A DNA stretch of 64,000 nt from Diphasiastrum complanatum (taxonomy: Eukaryota; Streptophyta; Lycopodiopsida; Lycopodiales; Lycopodiaceae). Every line of letters begins with the position of its first letter. Positions within the stretch are counted from its first letter, which is position 1. Below the pieces are notes generated by a model. The model was not told the DNA's origin. It did not search any database and was given only the letters and a program-made list of their open reading frames with translations. The stretch spans positions 56,246,537 to 56,310,536 of the forward strand of contig CM055098.1 of the NCBI GenBank assembly GCA_029204225.1, given 5' to 3'. A program made the translations under genes and the position numbers. This document shows positions 47,079 through 59,792 of the stretch, piece after piece.

Positions 47079-47805
47079 TATTGATTTCACATGTGTGGAC
47101 TGTCCACAACATGTACTTGTGATCTCCTAAGGTGTGTAGATGCACCAAGATCAAGACTAGATTGAGATTCAAGATCTATCTTTGATTCTATGGCAAAAAC
47201 ACACTACTACATGCATTCAATCACTTCCAACTCTCACACACATGCGGGAAGTGTTCCAAAAATAATCTAAGTAAAAACAAGCTGCTCTCCTCGGGTAGAG
47301 AGAGAAAATCATCATGAGCTCTCGAGTAGAGAGAGAAAGCTAGAAAATCAATTACTCACAAAATCCACTCAATCTCAAAATCAATTAGATCCAAATGAGG
47401 AGTACAATGATACTAGTAGATCCACGAGCTACCACTATGCTTAACTATGATTATACCACACCTTTTTCACCTCTTAATCCTATCGGACCATTGATCCATT
47501 CACCTCTAGATTCTACTGGACCAAACCTCAAATTCTATTGGACCTCTCATGGTTCCACCTCTAAATCCTATTGGACCTCTTAGAATTCATCAAACAAAAG
47601 CATTACACTTATCTACACTCTGATTGGCACGAGTTTAGCCTCTTACTCTAGTGGCATTACAAGTGGAAATGGATAATTTTCCATCTATGCCAAATTTGTT
47701 CCTATCAACATCCTACACCTAGATGTTTGATATAAAAAACATAAGACTCCTATATCTAACATAGATAATATTTTTCAATTCTTCACACTCCTCCTAAAAA
47801 ATTAT

Positions 47806-48633
47806 CTATGAAGATTTAAGCATTGATCTTGATATAACTCCAAGATTAGATCTATGCTTGATGAAAGCACTTTTGCTCAAAGGCTTGGTGAGTAGATCGG
47901 CAATACAAGAGGATGAGTTGACATGCTCCAAATAGATTTCTCCTCCAATAAGCTTTTCTCTCACAAAATGGTGTGCCACTTCTATGTGCTTGCTTCTTGC
48001 ATGAAATATGGGACTATTGGCAAGAGCTTGGGCCGAGATGTTATCACACTTGATCATTGGTAGATCATCTTCCTTGATGCACTTTAGCTCCATTAATAAC
48101 CTCTTGATCCAAAGCACATCTTTGGTAGTTGTAGTGAGTGCCTTGTACTCGGTCTCACATAAAGAGAGAGATATAGTATCTTGCTTTTTGGAAAGCCAAG
48201 ATATTAGATTGCCTCCAAGAAAGATAGTGTATGCACTAATAGACTTTCGATCCATCTTGTCACTTGCAAAGTCCGAATCCGAGTTTCCAACAATGGATAG
48301 ATCTTCACTTTTATAAAGTAGACCATAATCACAAGTAGATACATATCTTAGAATCCTCTTGGCCATCTTCCAATGATGGATCTTAGGATCTTGCATAAAT
48401 TGACTCAATTTGTGCACACAAAAACTTAGATCGGGCCTAGTAATGGTAAGCCAGATCAAGGAGCCTACAAGACTCCTAAAAAGTGTGATGTCCCCATCAC
48501 CTTTATTAGGATCTTTTACAATTTGCTCCATTGGAGTATCTATGCTCTTAGAATTTTCCATATGAAATTTTTTCAACATAGGCATATCTAGATTGGCATG
48601 TAAAGACATGACAAAGAATAATGTCATCAACAT
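47806..48633 (-). pseudogene. Copia RNase H
   Basis: An open frame of 275 codons: LVGSLIWLTITRPDLSFCVH, VGNSDSDFASDKMDRKS (catalytic Asp), LCETEYKAL (Glu), MIKCDNISAQALANSPIFHA and the C-terminal CIADLLTKPLSKSAF. It is the best preserved part of the element and ends close to the polypurine tract. Confidence 0.85.
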
Positions 48634-49618
48634 AAATTAGAAGAATGACAATATTTCTATCAACAAACTTTAGATACATGGAAGGATCATAGTCACTAAG
48701 AGTAAATCCTAGTGAGATAAGAAAAGAATTAGGTCTTGAATACCATGATCTTGGTGGTTGCTTGAGTCCATAAAGACTTTTGAAGAGCAAGCACACTTTG
48801 GACTCATCCTTGATGAATCCTTGAGGTTGTTCCATATAGATCTCCTCCTCAACCATTTAGAAAATCATTGGATACATCTAATTGGAACACCTTCCACTTA
48901 AAGAAACAAGCGCAAGAGAAATAAGAATTCTTATTGTCACCATCTTTGCAATAGGTGCAAAGGTCTCCTCATAATCAAGGCCATGGATTTGAGCAAATCC
49001 TTTGGCACATAATCTTGCTTTATACTTGTTGATGGTGCCATCATCATTGTACTTGATCAAAAATACCCACTTGCAACCAATCACATGCTTGTTGGATGGA
49101 GGACCCACAAGGTCCCAAGTATTGCTGGTGATCAATGCATCATACTCTTGCTTCATGGCATCATACCACTCCTTGGTATTGAGTGTTTCTTGTACATTCT
49201 TTGGCTCTTCATGAGAGACATAAAAAACATAATTAGTGGAATCAAGATCCACTTGTTTGCCTTTGTCAACATATGAGAGCCTCTTAGGCTCGGATCTATC
49301 TCTCATGGATCTTCTTGGTGAGAAAATCCGAGGAGAGTCCTCTTCAATTCTCGACCCCATCACATCATAATTGTCTTCAAAATCAATAATAGGTGATGCA
49401 TCCACAGACTTCTTGATCTCGGCCTCTTCAAAAGATGAATGCTGATCTTCATGAAAGACAACATCTCTACTGTCAATAACTTGAGAAGTAGAGAGTACAA
49501 AGACTCTATAGGCCTTCTTGGTGGATGAGTATCCAACCATGATCTCTTTGCATGCACTAGGATCTTCCTTCTTCCTTGTTTCCAAAGCAAATGCATCCAA
49601 AAACTCTAAGGTGATCAA
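48548..49618 (-). pseudogene. Copia reverse transcriptase
   Basis: TKEWYDAMKQEYDALITSNT, CKWVFLIKYNDDGTINKYKA and the ARLCAKGFAQIHGLDYEETF region form the N-terminal part (49618-48878). After a frame change, 48856-48548 reads SLYGLKQPPRSWYSR and LLIYVDDIILCH, the YVDD catalytic box. A short stretch after the box appears deleted or scrambled, since the expected linker to KFHME is shortened. Confidence 0.8.
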
Positions 49619-49652
49619 CCTTAGGCTTCTTCATATATAAGATTTCATATGG

Positions 49653-50505
49653 TCACTTTCCTCCAAGAGCTATATGTGGGAGCCTATTGCAAAGATAATT
49701 TGCACAATTAATGGCTTCTCCCCAAAAGTCTTTGGGCAAAGATGCCTCAATTCTCATAGATTTTGCACATTCACATAGAGATCTATTCTTTTTCTCGGCC
49801 ACTCCATTTTGAGATGGAGAGTAGGCACAAGAGAACTCTCTTTTGATGCCTTCAAGCTCACAAAAATCATGAAATTTATTGGAGATATATTCACCACCTC
49901 CATCACATCTAAGAGCTTTAATCTTGAATGAGAATTGCTTCTCTACATAAGCTTTGAAAATAAGGAAATGATCAAACACCATAGATTTAGAAGCAAGAAG
50001 ATATATCCAAGTGAATCTTGTGAAATCATCAATGAAAGTAACAAAACAAGTGGCCCCTCCCTTGCTTATAGTTGATGAGAAATGCACATCCGAGTGAATT
50101 AACTCCAAAGGATGCCTGCTTTTGATAGAAGATCTTGTAAATGGCTTTTTATGAGATTTAGCAATAGCACAAGTCTCACAAGGCTTGATATTCTTGGAGA
50201 ATGACTTTGGGCAAGCCAATAGCTTTGGCCTCTTTGATCATAGAGAGCATGGATTTGTAGTTGGGATGTCCCAACCTCCTATGCCATTATTCCTCCATAG
50301 AGAGCTTGTTCACAAGAGCAACATTACAAGCATTCACATACTCATTTGGATCTAGTTTATAGATGCCTCCAAATCTAGATCCTAATGCAAGTATCTCATC
50401 ATTCTTCTTGATAGTGCAAGTATCAACATTGAATTTTACATCAAGGCCATTATCAAGCAATTGGCCAACACTAATGATATTCTTAGTAAGGTTAGGTACA
50501 TACAA
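49653..50505 (-). pseudogene. Copia integrase
   Basis: The frame 50505-50287 contains the end of protease and the linker (MYVPNLTKNIISVGQLLDNG). The frame 50219-49653 contains the zinc-finger CETCAIAKSHKKPF, then LELIHSDVHFSS, FIDDFTRFTWIYLLASKSMV and QNGVAEKKN, so D, D and E are all readable. It ends with FWGEAINCANYLCNRLP, the usual C-terminal sequence. Confidence 0.8.
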
Positions 50506-50543
50506 AACTTTAGAGAGAGAAAGAACTTTAGAGGATGCAAGCT

Positions 50544-51690
50544 TTAAGGGAATGTTCCTATGCCTTCAATAGGACATTCAAAATCATTTGCAGTGTATAT
50601 TGATTTCTTAACTCCATCATAAGGTGCAATAGAAGAGAAAGAGTCCTTGGAGCTACACATATGTGAAGAGGCTCCACTATCAATATACCATAGGCCGTCC
50701 TTCTTGAAAGGAGTAGATGAGAAACTAGAGACCATAAGAGATCCCTCTCCATCACTTGCAATAGTGTCTTCCTTCTCATTGGTAATGTTGGCTTGCTTGA
50801 GTTGATTCTTCTTCTTGAAGCAATTGGTGGCATAATGGCCTTTCTTGCCACAATAAAAGAACTTGATCTTCTTCTTCTTGAGCTTGGATGATGAAGCATT
50901 AGAGGAATCATCTTCCTCCTCATCTTTGTCTTTGGATTTGGCTTTGTCCTTTCTTGAGGATTGTTGATGTTGGTTCTTGCTCCTCCCTTTTTGCTTATCC
51001 TTGGCAAAGAGAGCTTTGCCATCATTATGAGTGAGAGAAAGCTTGTCCATCCTCAAGAGCTTGTACTCTTGTCTTGATTCTTTAAAAATTAGCACACTTT
51101 GGAGAGCCTCCAAACTTGGTAGCTCCTCCTTAATGGCATAGGGGGGACAAGGTTATCAAATTCACTTCTCAAGCCATTGAGAATGACTTGGACTAGCTCA
51201 TTTTGATTGATGGAATCACCAATGCAAGCAAGCTCTCTATGAATATCTTTTACTCTCATAACATAACTAGATGCACTCTCATCACTCGTTTGGCTACTTT
51301 GAAATATTTGATTTCTAAGAGTGAGGATCCTAGAGGTTTTCTTAGCCTCATAGATAGTCTTGAGACAATCCCAAGCTTCTTTGGCTATTGTACAAGTACC
51401 TATCTCCTCAATATCTCATTAGAGACATTCATCTTAATGTAGTGGAGAGCCATCCTAGCTCTCTTTTTGTATTTTTGAACCTCTTGAAGAACTTGTGGTT
51501 CTTCTTCAAGGACAAGAACTATGTCCATCACGTCTTGAAGTTTCAAGATGGACTCCATCCTCATCTTCCAAATTGAATAGTTTGAAGTGGACAATCTTTC
51601 ACTTGGTTCCAACAAGGATGAACCCATTGAAGACATTTGAAGTGAAGAAAACTCAAATGATGAACAATAAATGTTGATACACACTCTCAA
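50544..51690 (-). pseudogene. Copia gag and protease
   Basis: Gag starts at about 51690 with LSTSNYSIWKMRMESILKLQ, the copia gag N-terminus that binds RNA. The 51113-50544 frame carries the zinc knuckle FYCGKKGHYATNCFKKKNQ (C-x2-C-x4-H-x4-C, first Cys of CYC read as FYC). It then has the protease motif LWYIDSGASSHMCSS with intact DSG. The part between 51400 and 51113 is in another frame. Confidence 0.75.
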
Positions 51691-53083
51691 TAGGATCCAA
51701 TAATGGAGGACTATCTCCTCCTATGAAAGATCTTGCAACTATTTGTGAATTGATTCTCACTAGCTACACAAATCTCTCTAAAAGAAAAATCTATTTCACA
51801 TCAAATGATGGAGTATGGGCAAAGTTAGAATCAAACACTCTTAGCACGTGTGAAGTACACTAAGAAACCAAATTTGACTCAAATACAATGATATTGCATG
51901 AAACAAAATGGCTAAGATCTCAAAACAATGCCTAGATCACATATAGATGAGATTGGTAAGCATTCAACTGTGATTTTGGATCAACCAAGCAATCTCCAAA
52001 CCAAATGTGTCCACCCAGGTCTAGGTGCCCTACCTAACCCTCTTAAAAAACTTATAACTTGTGACTGGCTCCACCAAATGGAATGAAACTGATTGCATCA
52101 AAAACTAGACAAAAATAGTTTCAAAACAAGCTATCAAGCAAGATAAATGGATCAAGCATGAGAGAGAACTCCCAAATTGAAATTGGATGTTCCTCACACG
52201 TGTCTGAGCACCTGATTCCGTACAGTACCAGGTCAGACCCAATCAATGTCCTATTGATCTCTTTTGATCCAAAATTGGACAAGATAGCTAGGAAAATGGA
52301 TCTTGACAATTTCTAGCTCAAGATTGATGAATAGTTTTCATTTGAATGGATCATAATGCATGGTAACCTTAGGAAGGCTCTGATACCATGTTGATTTCAC
52401 ACATGTGGACTGTCCACGACATGTACTTGTGATCTCCTAAGGTGTGTAGATGCACCAAGATCAAGACTAGATTGAGATTCAAGATCTATCTTTGATTCTA
52501 TGGCAAAAACACACTACTACATGCATTCAATCACTTCCAACTCTCACTCACACATGTAGGAAGTGTTTCAAAAATAATCTAAGTAAAAACAAGCTGCTCT
52601 CCTCGGGTAGAGAGAAAAAATCATCATGAGCTCTCGGGTAGAGAGAGAAAGCTAGAAAATCAATTACTCACAAAATCCACTCAATCTCAAAATCAATTAG
52701 ATCCAAATGAGGAGTACAATGATACTAGTAGATCCACGAGCTACCACTATGCTTAACTATGATTGGACCACACTTTTTCCACCTCTGAATCCTATTGGAC
52801 CATTGATCCATTCACCTCTAAATTCTATTGGACCATTTTCAAGCAAACCTCAAATTCTAGTGGACCTCTCATGGTTCCACCTCTAAATCCTATTGGACCT
52901 CTTAGAATTCATCAAACAAAACCATAACACTTGTCTACACTCTAATTGGTTCGAGTTTAGCCTCTTACTCTACTGGCATTACAAGTGGAAATGGATAATT
53001 TGCCATCTATGCCAAATTTGTTCCTATCAACATCCTACACCTAGATGTTTGATATAAAAAACATAAGACCCTATATCTAGCAT

Positions 53084-53180
53084 AAATAATCTTTTCAATT
53101 ATTCACATCTTCCAGAGATAATCTTTTTTAATTCTTCACATCTTCCAGAGATAATCTTTTTCAATTCTTCACATCTTCCC
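53084..53180. repeat. 33-bp tandem repeat extending the copia LTR end
   Basis: CACATCTTCCAGAGATAATC and the following T-rich bases recur about three times with a 33-bp period, starting in the last bases of the right copia LTR. The repeat blurs the exact LTR border and target duplication on that side. Confidence 0.75.
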
Positions 53181-53229
53181 GAGATTCAAATGATGATCTG
53201 CATGTCCTACATCTGTGCTTCCATGGGGC

Positions 53230-54880
53230 AACCCCCAAGATTGGTTCAAGATTATTATTCCTATCCGGAAAGATTGCGGGGAGGAAGTCAGATTTCATGA
53301 TCGACTCTGGAGCTTCACATAACTATATTTCAAGGAGCGTAGTGGAACAGTTCAGCTTGCCGACCAGAAATGTAACATCAACGCTCAAGGTAGAAACAGC
53401 AAAGGGAGCACTGGACGCAGACAAAGCAACATAGAACATCCCGGTGCAAATTGGGAGATGGAAGGCTAAACTTAGCTTTTTGATTTTAGAGATGGATGCC
53501 TTCGATGTAATTTTGGGCCTTCCCAGGATAAATGAACATTGTATTGCAGTTTTGGGTAGGGGCTCAAACTTGGTTCTCTTGGATTACAAGGGACAGATCT
53601 GTATGACAAAAGCTCTGTCTGGAGGGAACGCGAAGGGCACCGATATTGAACAAAATCTGGTTGCTGCATCTGGGATTAAAAGCATGGTGAAAGGGAAAAG
53701 GTCAAAGTGCTTTCTTTGTATCTACAGAGAGGTTCCAGAAGGGAAAAATGCACAACAGAAAAACTTGTCAAAGGAGGTGGCAGATTTGCTAGAGAAATTT
53801 AGCGATGTGTTTCCAGAAGAACTCCCAGCTAAGTTACCTCCTCGAAGACCAGTGGACCATAAGATTGAGTTGGTACCAGAAATAGAACCAACTTCACGAG
53901 CACCTTATAGGATGTCCCAAGAAGAGTTGGTGGAACTGAAAAGACAACTTGGTGAATTGATAGACAAAGGATTCATTAGACCAATTGCTTTGCCTTTTGG
54001 AGCCCTTGTACTATTCGTGGAAAAGACAAACCAGACACTGCGGATGTGTGTGGATTTCCGCATGCTCAACAAGGGTACCATCAAGAACAAGTATTCCATG
54101 CCGAGAATTGATGACCTGTTCGACCAGCTCAAACATGCCAGGTATTTTAGCCGAATAGATCTTAGATCTGGATATCACCAAATTCGAATAGCTAAAGGCG
54201 ATGAGCACAAAACGACTTTTCGAACATGGTATGGGAGCCAAGAATTCAGGGTGATGTCGTTCGGTCTAACAAACGCACCAGCCACTTTTTGCACATTGAT
54301 GAACAACATTTTTCAAGACTGCTTAGATGAATTTGTCATTGTGTACATCGATGACATCTTGGTGTTTAGTCGTAGCCTCAAAGATCACATTAAACATTTA
54401 AGGACTGTCCTCCAACGAGTGAGGAAGAACAGGTTGTTCGCGAAAAGAGAAAAATGTGAATTTGTGGTAGAGAAAGTTGATTTCCTTGGACACGTTATAG
54501 GCTACGGACGAATTCGGATGGATTCTAAAAAGATCAAAACTATATTGGATTGGCTGGCTCCTAAAACTGTTCATGGCATCAAATCCTTTGTGCGCTTATA
54601 TAACTTTTACAGGAGATTCATTGAGGCATTTAGCAAAATTGTGGCACCACTGTTGGAGCAGACCAAGACTCATCTGAAGATGACATGGACACCAGAATGT
54701 GAAGCAACGTTCCAAGAACTAAAACGACGGATCACTCAAGAACCCATCCTTGCTTTACCGAACTTTAGCAAACCTTTTGAAATACATACAGACGCGTCGA
54801 ACTTTGCTATTGGGGCCGTGTTGATGCAAGATGGAAAACCTGTTGCATATTTTTCAAAGAAATTGAGTGACGTAGAGTGA
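53230..54880 (+). pseudogene. Gypsy family 1 protease, reverse transcriptase and RNase H start
   Basis: Protease reads FMIDSGASHNYISRSVVEQF; a TAG stands at about 53432. The long frame 53444-54880 (478 codons) carries the linker and a complete reverse transcriptase: [64 protein letters not shown] and FLGHVIGYGRIRMDSKK. It then has RNase [21 protein letters not shown]. It ends at a TGA (54878-54880), and RNase H continues in another frame to the insertion at 55020. Confidence 0.85.
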
Positions 54881-55019
54881 TGATGGCCAACTCATAAAAA
54901 AGAAATGGTCGCAGTAGTTCAAGTAGTGGAGCATTGGAGACATTATGTTGGCAGGAAAACCCTTTAAGGCGTTCACTGATAATGTATCACTCAACTACTT
55001 CTCATCCCAAGGTATGCTC

Positions 55020-58000
55020 TGTGGAAAAAGTACAAAAAGGACCAAGAGTGGATCCTAATCTGATCCTCAAGAGGGATTGGTTGTCAGATTACTTGATCTA
55101 TCAATCTACTTGAGATTAAGATCAATCTAGATCAATTCTAGACACAAAATCTTAACAAGAACAATCATTAATTGAAGGTAAGTGTACTTTCTGGTCTGCC
55201 ACGTGTGAAACCCTGTCTAAGTACGGACTCCAACTTGAAAATCAAGTACACATTGATAGCACCTCAAAACAATCAAAACAAATGTAGACAAATGGAGATA
55301 ATCACTCAAAATTGCTTCCAAAACCAAGATTGGTGTCTCACATTGATTATGGCCAAATGTGGCTCTATATATACAATAAGTGGGAGCTCGTGGTACTGAT
55401 CATCCATATGATCCCACATGTGTGAAGGTGCTTTGTCATATGATGATTCATCATGCAAAACTGACACTTGGACAAAACCTTCTATTTTGAGCACTTTTGG
55501 TCCATTTTTCTTCTATATGGAGATCTACTTGGAAATCTTCTAGAAGTAAAAATTCTCCTACTTCAGCTTATTCCACACATGTGAGCTGTCCTCTACACAT
55601 GTGATATGACACCTAACCAAAGGATGTGGCTCATGCAATCAATAGATTGATGCCATCTGTCATATGTCTAGAAAAGTAGTTTTTGGCCTTTTTAGCCACT
55701 AGAACATGAATTAAATCATATGTACAACCTATATGATTATGGTACATGACAAGTACATTATTTTCACACGTGGGAACAGGCTCCACACATGTGTAATCAT
55801 CTATATACAAGATTTTTGGCCTCTACCAAGCTTATTTTTGCATTTTTCACACTCCTCCTCAAAAATCTAGCTTGGTGAATCTAGCTTGATGGAAAATATG
55901 ACAATCTTGAACTTGACTCCATGGGCTGAATTGGTCTTTGCTGGTTCAAAATGTGTGAAGATCAGCCAATGAGCTTGATGTTGATCTGAAATCACCATAT
56001 CCATGATAGTGCTTCTTTGATGTTGACATCTTTGATGAGCTTGAGAGCATTGCACCATCCTAGCACCTCCAAAATTGATTCCTTCCAATTTTCATGTAGA
56101 TGCTTGACCTTGAGGCTTGCTCCTTCACATGAGATATGCTCCTCTTTCCCTTGAAATGTGAGCCACATGGGTTCAACCATGTTTCTTGAGTTTCTTTTTG
56201 GAATCACAACTTGAGAAGGTCTCTCCTCCTCAATCCTTGGCACACTTGAACCTTGAGATGACTCCTTAAGATCCTCTTCATGATGTTCCTTCTTGATGGA
56301 AATCCGAGACCTCCATGTCTCATAATGATCACAGCAAGTATGACCATTCAATATGCACTTCCTATGATTATCAAGATTACTTATGCTAGAAACATAAGTC
56401 CAAAAATCACCAAAACTTGGCATGATTTTTCCAATATTGAAATCAAAAGGTATCTCCGTCTCAATAAGGCTAACTACTTGCTTATGGATATAAGTGTCCA
56501 CTTTGGATGCTTCACTTATTCTCATAAGAAGTTTACTACTTGCCTTTAGGATTGAGAACATACAATTTTCATCTTTATGAATGAACACATCATTCATGAT
56601 CTTATTGAAACCAAAAGATCCTACATTATGAAGATATTTCCATTTCCTTGACTTCATAACTAATGTAAGCTTACAAGGAAAACATATTTTGCTATCTTGT
56701 AAGGCATCACACTCAACTAGCATTGCCTTAAGCCACCTTTGAGATACAAAAATCCCTTCAAAGCAAAATAGATCTTCATAAGTTGACATGAGAGCATAAA
56801 TGAAACTATTTTCATTTTGTGATTGATGCTCCTTATTCTTGATTGATATCTCTTGGATCATAACAATAAGTTTGAACTTATCTAAAGTTCCAAGCAAAAT
56901 ACTTTCCAAGGACATGAAATTAATCCAAGTTACTTTCATGAAAGTGACATCCATCTTTGCATCTTGAACCAAACAATGCACTTCCAAATGAAAAATTTCA
57001 AAAGATTTGACATGTGTTGTGATGGACTCTTGAAGACAAATCTTGCAAGTCCTTGTGAGACTCCAAGCCTCATTCACCTTTCCACAAAGGAAACACCTTT
57101 CCTTGGACTTGTCCTTCTTGTATTTGCATTTTGAACTTGAAGCTCCATCCTTCACCTCGGCCCCCTTGCTTTGGTTCTCCTTGGATGGACTGGTCTTCTT
57201 TTTGTAGCATCTTGAGAAAAAATATCCTCCCTTGCCACAAAGGTTGCACTCAGGATCCTTTCTTTCCTTCAATAGGATGCCACCTATTGATGCCATGTGA
57301 ATAAAAACCTGTGATATGATTCTACAAATGTAATTTGTGACTTTCAAGAGACTAGATTTGAACATCTTCAACAATCTAGAAGGATCTACAAAAGATCTAG
57401 CTCACAAACCTAAGAATCAATCTTCACATTAATGACTAGTCACTTGGAAACTTTGCTTTGATCACTAAGACAAAAGCAAACAATCTTTGAATCAAATCAC
57501 AAAAGAAATCAGATCCAATCTCCTATTGGACTCATCAAATACCAATGACTCTTTCTTTTGAAAGTTGAAATGGATATGAAAAAGATTTGACACCTAGATT
57601 TTCCTTTTCACTTGACTAGTTCTCTCAACACTTGAGATTCTTGAACAAAAGATGGGTTTTGTTTCAAATACATGAAGATCAAACTTAATCACTTCTTTTT
57701 AACTCACTCTTGACCCAAATAATCTCACACTTGAGATTTAGAATGAATTTGATTTGATTTGACAACAAACTATACCACCAATTTTTCACAAAGCTTAAAA
57801 AATTAGACAACTAGAGATTCACAAAGATCTCAACCATGTATGAATACTCAAATATGGACTCCTCCTCATTCTAGACATCCAATGGGATCTCAAATTCACC
57901 CTCACACTCTCACAAAGAAAGTTGAATAGAACTAATTTGAGTTTCATACATACTATGTCAATTTTTGCTCAATAAATTGAATTCAATCACTCCTATTGGT

Positions 58001-59792
58001 TTCCACCAATTACTCTACCTTTTAAGACTTGGAATGAAATTCAAAATCAAAAGTTGTGATTTTTCTCACTAAAATATTGTGCTTCAAAGAGCTAATGCCA
58101 CTTAGAAAGATTTGATCACCTAGGAAGAGACAAGCTCTCCACCAATAACAACACATAATGAGCTTCCAGATCTTGCCCTCTACAAAGGAAGGAACTCTTA
58201 GAAAATTGGATCTCTCTCTACACATTTGCCATAGACACCTTGATGACTCTTTTCAAACCTTACAATCACTCAAACAAATTGAGTAGGGTTGAACAATGTG
58301 ACTTGGATCTCAATCTCTTTTCTAGAACTCTCAATTTAAGCCAATCTATGTCAAATTCTACAAAAGATTTGCATAGATGCTCTATATGCACTAGAAACTC
58401 TCAAAGGTTTCACTTGGAGGACAGATCCAAAGATGTTTTCTAGCAAATTGATGCTTCTAAACTTGACCCTATCACTCTTGAACAAATCTAGAGTGATGGT
58501 ACAATGGATTTCAACCTCTCACCTTGCATATCACTCCTTAATCTATGATTTTTAGCAAAATCTCTCTTAACTTGAACATACACTCAAAAAATCAGAGAAG
58601 ATCAATTAATGCACCTATTTCAAGCTTCAATTTTAATTTTTTGGCTGATCTAATCCAAGAACTAATCAAGGGAGATTCTCCATAGAAAATGCTTGATTTT
58701 GCACCAAAAATCACTCAAATTGGGTATGTGAGTCGAATTCTACAAATTTTTGAAATTTCTCAGTAAAAACCGGAGCTGTACAGCCTCACACGTGTGAAAA
58801 GGGTTCCTACAGCCCACAACAAGATTTGGACCAAAAATTTTGAGGATAGCTATCAAATCCAACTCGCTACACAAAATTTGACTAGTTTCCAAAAAACTGC
58901 TAATTTTGGCTTTGATTTGGATTAACCCTATCAATTTCAACAAAACCTCTTGTACTAGGCTCTGATACCATGTGGAAAAAGTACAAAAAGGACCAAGAGT
59001 GGATCCTAATCTGATCCTCAAAAGGGATTGGTTGTCAGATTACTTGATCTATCAATCTACTTGGGATTAAGATCAATTCTAGACACAAAATCCTAACAAG
59101 AACAATCATTAATTGAAGGTAAGTGTACTTTCTGGTTTCCCACGTGTGAAACCCTGTCTGAGTATGGACTCCAACCTAAAAATCAAGTACACATTGATAG
59201 CACCTCAAAACAATCAAAACAAATGTAGACAAATGGAGAGAATCACTCAAAATTGCTTCCAAAACCAAGATTGGTGTCTCACATTGATTATGGCCAAATG
59301 TGGCTCTATATATACAATAAGTGGGAGCTCGTGGTACTGATCATCCCTATGATCCCACATGTGTGAAGGTGCTTTGTCATATGATGATTCATCATGCAAA
59401 ACTGACACTTGGACAAAACCTTCTATTTTGAGCACTTTTGGTCCATTTTTCTTCTATATGGAGATCTACTTGGAAATCTTCTAGAAGTCAAAATTTGCCT
59501 ACTTCAGCTTATTCCACACATGTGAGCTGTCCTCTACACATGTGATATGACACCTAACCAAAGGAAGTGGCTCATGCAATCAATAGATTGATGCCATGTG
59601 TCATATGTCTAGAAAAGTAGTTTTTGGCCTTTTTAGCCACTAGAACTTGAATTAAATCATATGTACAGCCTATATGATTATGGTACATGACAACTACATT
59701 ATTTTCACATGTGAAAACAGGCTCCACACATGTGTAATCATCTATATACAAGAGTTTTGGCCTCTACCAAGCTTATTTTTGCATTTTTCACA
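55020..59792 (-). mobile_element. Non-autonomous LTR retrotransposon (LARD-like), minus strand
   Basis: LTRs lie at 55020-55851 (832 bp) and 58971-59792 (822 bp), TGTGGAAAAAGTACAAAAAG to TTTTTCACA. TGCTC is duplicated at 55015-55019 and 59793-59797, and the gypsy RNase H frame resumes exactly after it. The primer-site complement CTCTGATACCA ends at 58970, and the polypurine tract (GAGGAGGAG on the minus strand) touches 55851. The 3.1-kb interior has one long frame and no recognisable reverse transcriptase, integrase or RNase H, so copying must have used enzymes of another element, probably a copia. Confidence 0.9.
55992..57374 (-). CDS. 460-codon ORF of the LARD-like element, zinc-knuckle protein
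   Basis: Near the N-terminus are CNLCGKGGYFFSRC (a zinc knuckle with the His replaced by Tyr) and a second cysteine cluster CFLCGKVNEAWSLTRTCKIC. The long middle has no recognised domain. Near residue 400 a stretch IPKRNSRNMVEPMWLTFQGK resembles the linker between integrase and reverse transcriptase in copia Pol (compare SPRRSMRDRSEPKRLS in the 47-53 kb element). So the protein seems to be a degenerate or remodelled gag-pol remnant that has stayed open. Whether it is translated is unknown. Confidence 0.5.
   Translation of the reverse strand: MLKMFKSSLLKVTNYICRIISQVFIHMASIGGILLKERKDPECNLCGKGGYFFSRCYKKKTSPSKENQSKGAEVKDGASSSKCKYKKDKSKERCFLCGKVNEAWSLTRTCKICLQESITTHVKSFEIFHLEVHCLVQDAKMDVTFMKVTWINFMSLESILLGTLDKFKLIVMIQEISIKNKEHQSQNENSFIYALMSTYEDLFCFEGIFVSQRWLKAMLVECDALQDSKICFPCKLTLVMKSRKWKYLHNVGSFGFNKIMNDVFIHKDENCMFSILKASSKLLMRISEASKVDTYIHKQVVSLIETEIPFDFNIGKIMPSFGDFWTYVSSISNLDNHRKCILNGHTCCDHYETWRSRISIKKEHHEEDLKESSQGSSVPRIEEERPSQVVIPKRNSRNMVEPMWLTFQGKEEHISCEGASLKVKHLHENWKESILEVLGWCNALKLIKDVNIKEALSWIW

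Larger units (their letters stand above)
47079..53107 (-). mobile_element. Ty1/copia retrotransposon, minus strand, both LTRs
   Basis: LTRs lie at 47079-47787 and 52389-53107 (about 710-720 bp, T(G/A)TTGATTTCAC to TTCACA). The primer-site complement CTCTGATACCA ends at 52388, and the polypurine tract reads TTTAGGAGGAG on the minus strand next to 47787. Flanking pentamers GCTTC (47074-47078) and TCTTC (53108-53112) match at four of five positions. Internal order on the minus strand is gag, zinc knuckle, protease, integrase, reverse transcriptase, RNase H. Frameshifts break the polyprotein. Confidence 0.85.
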
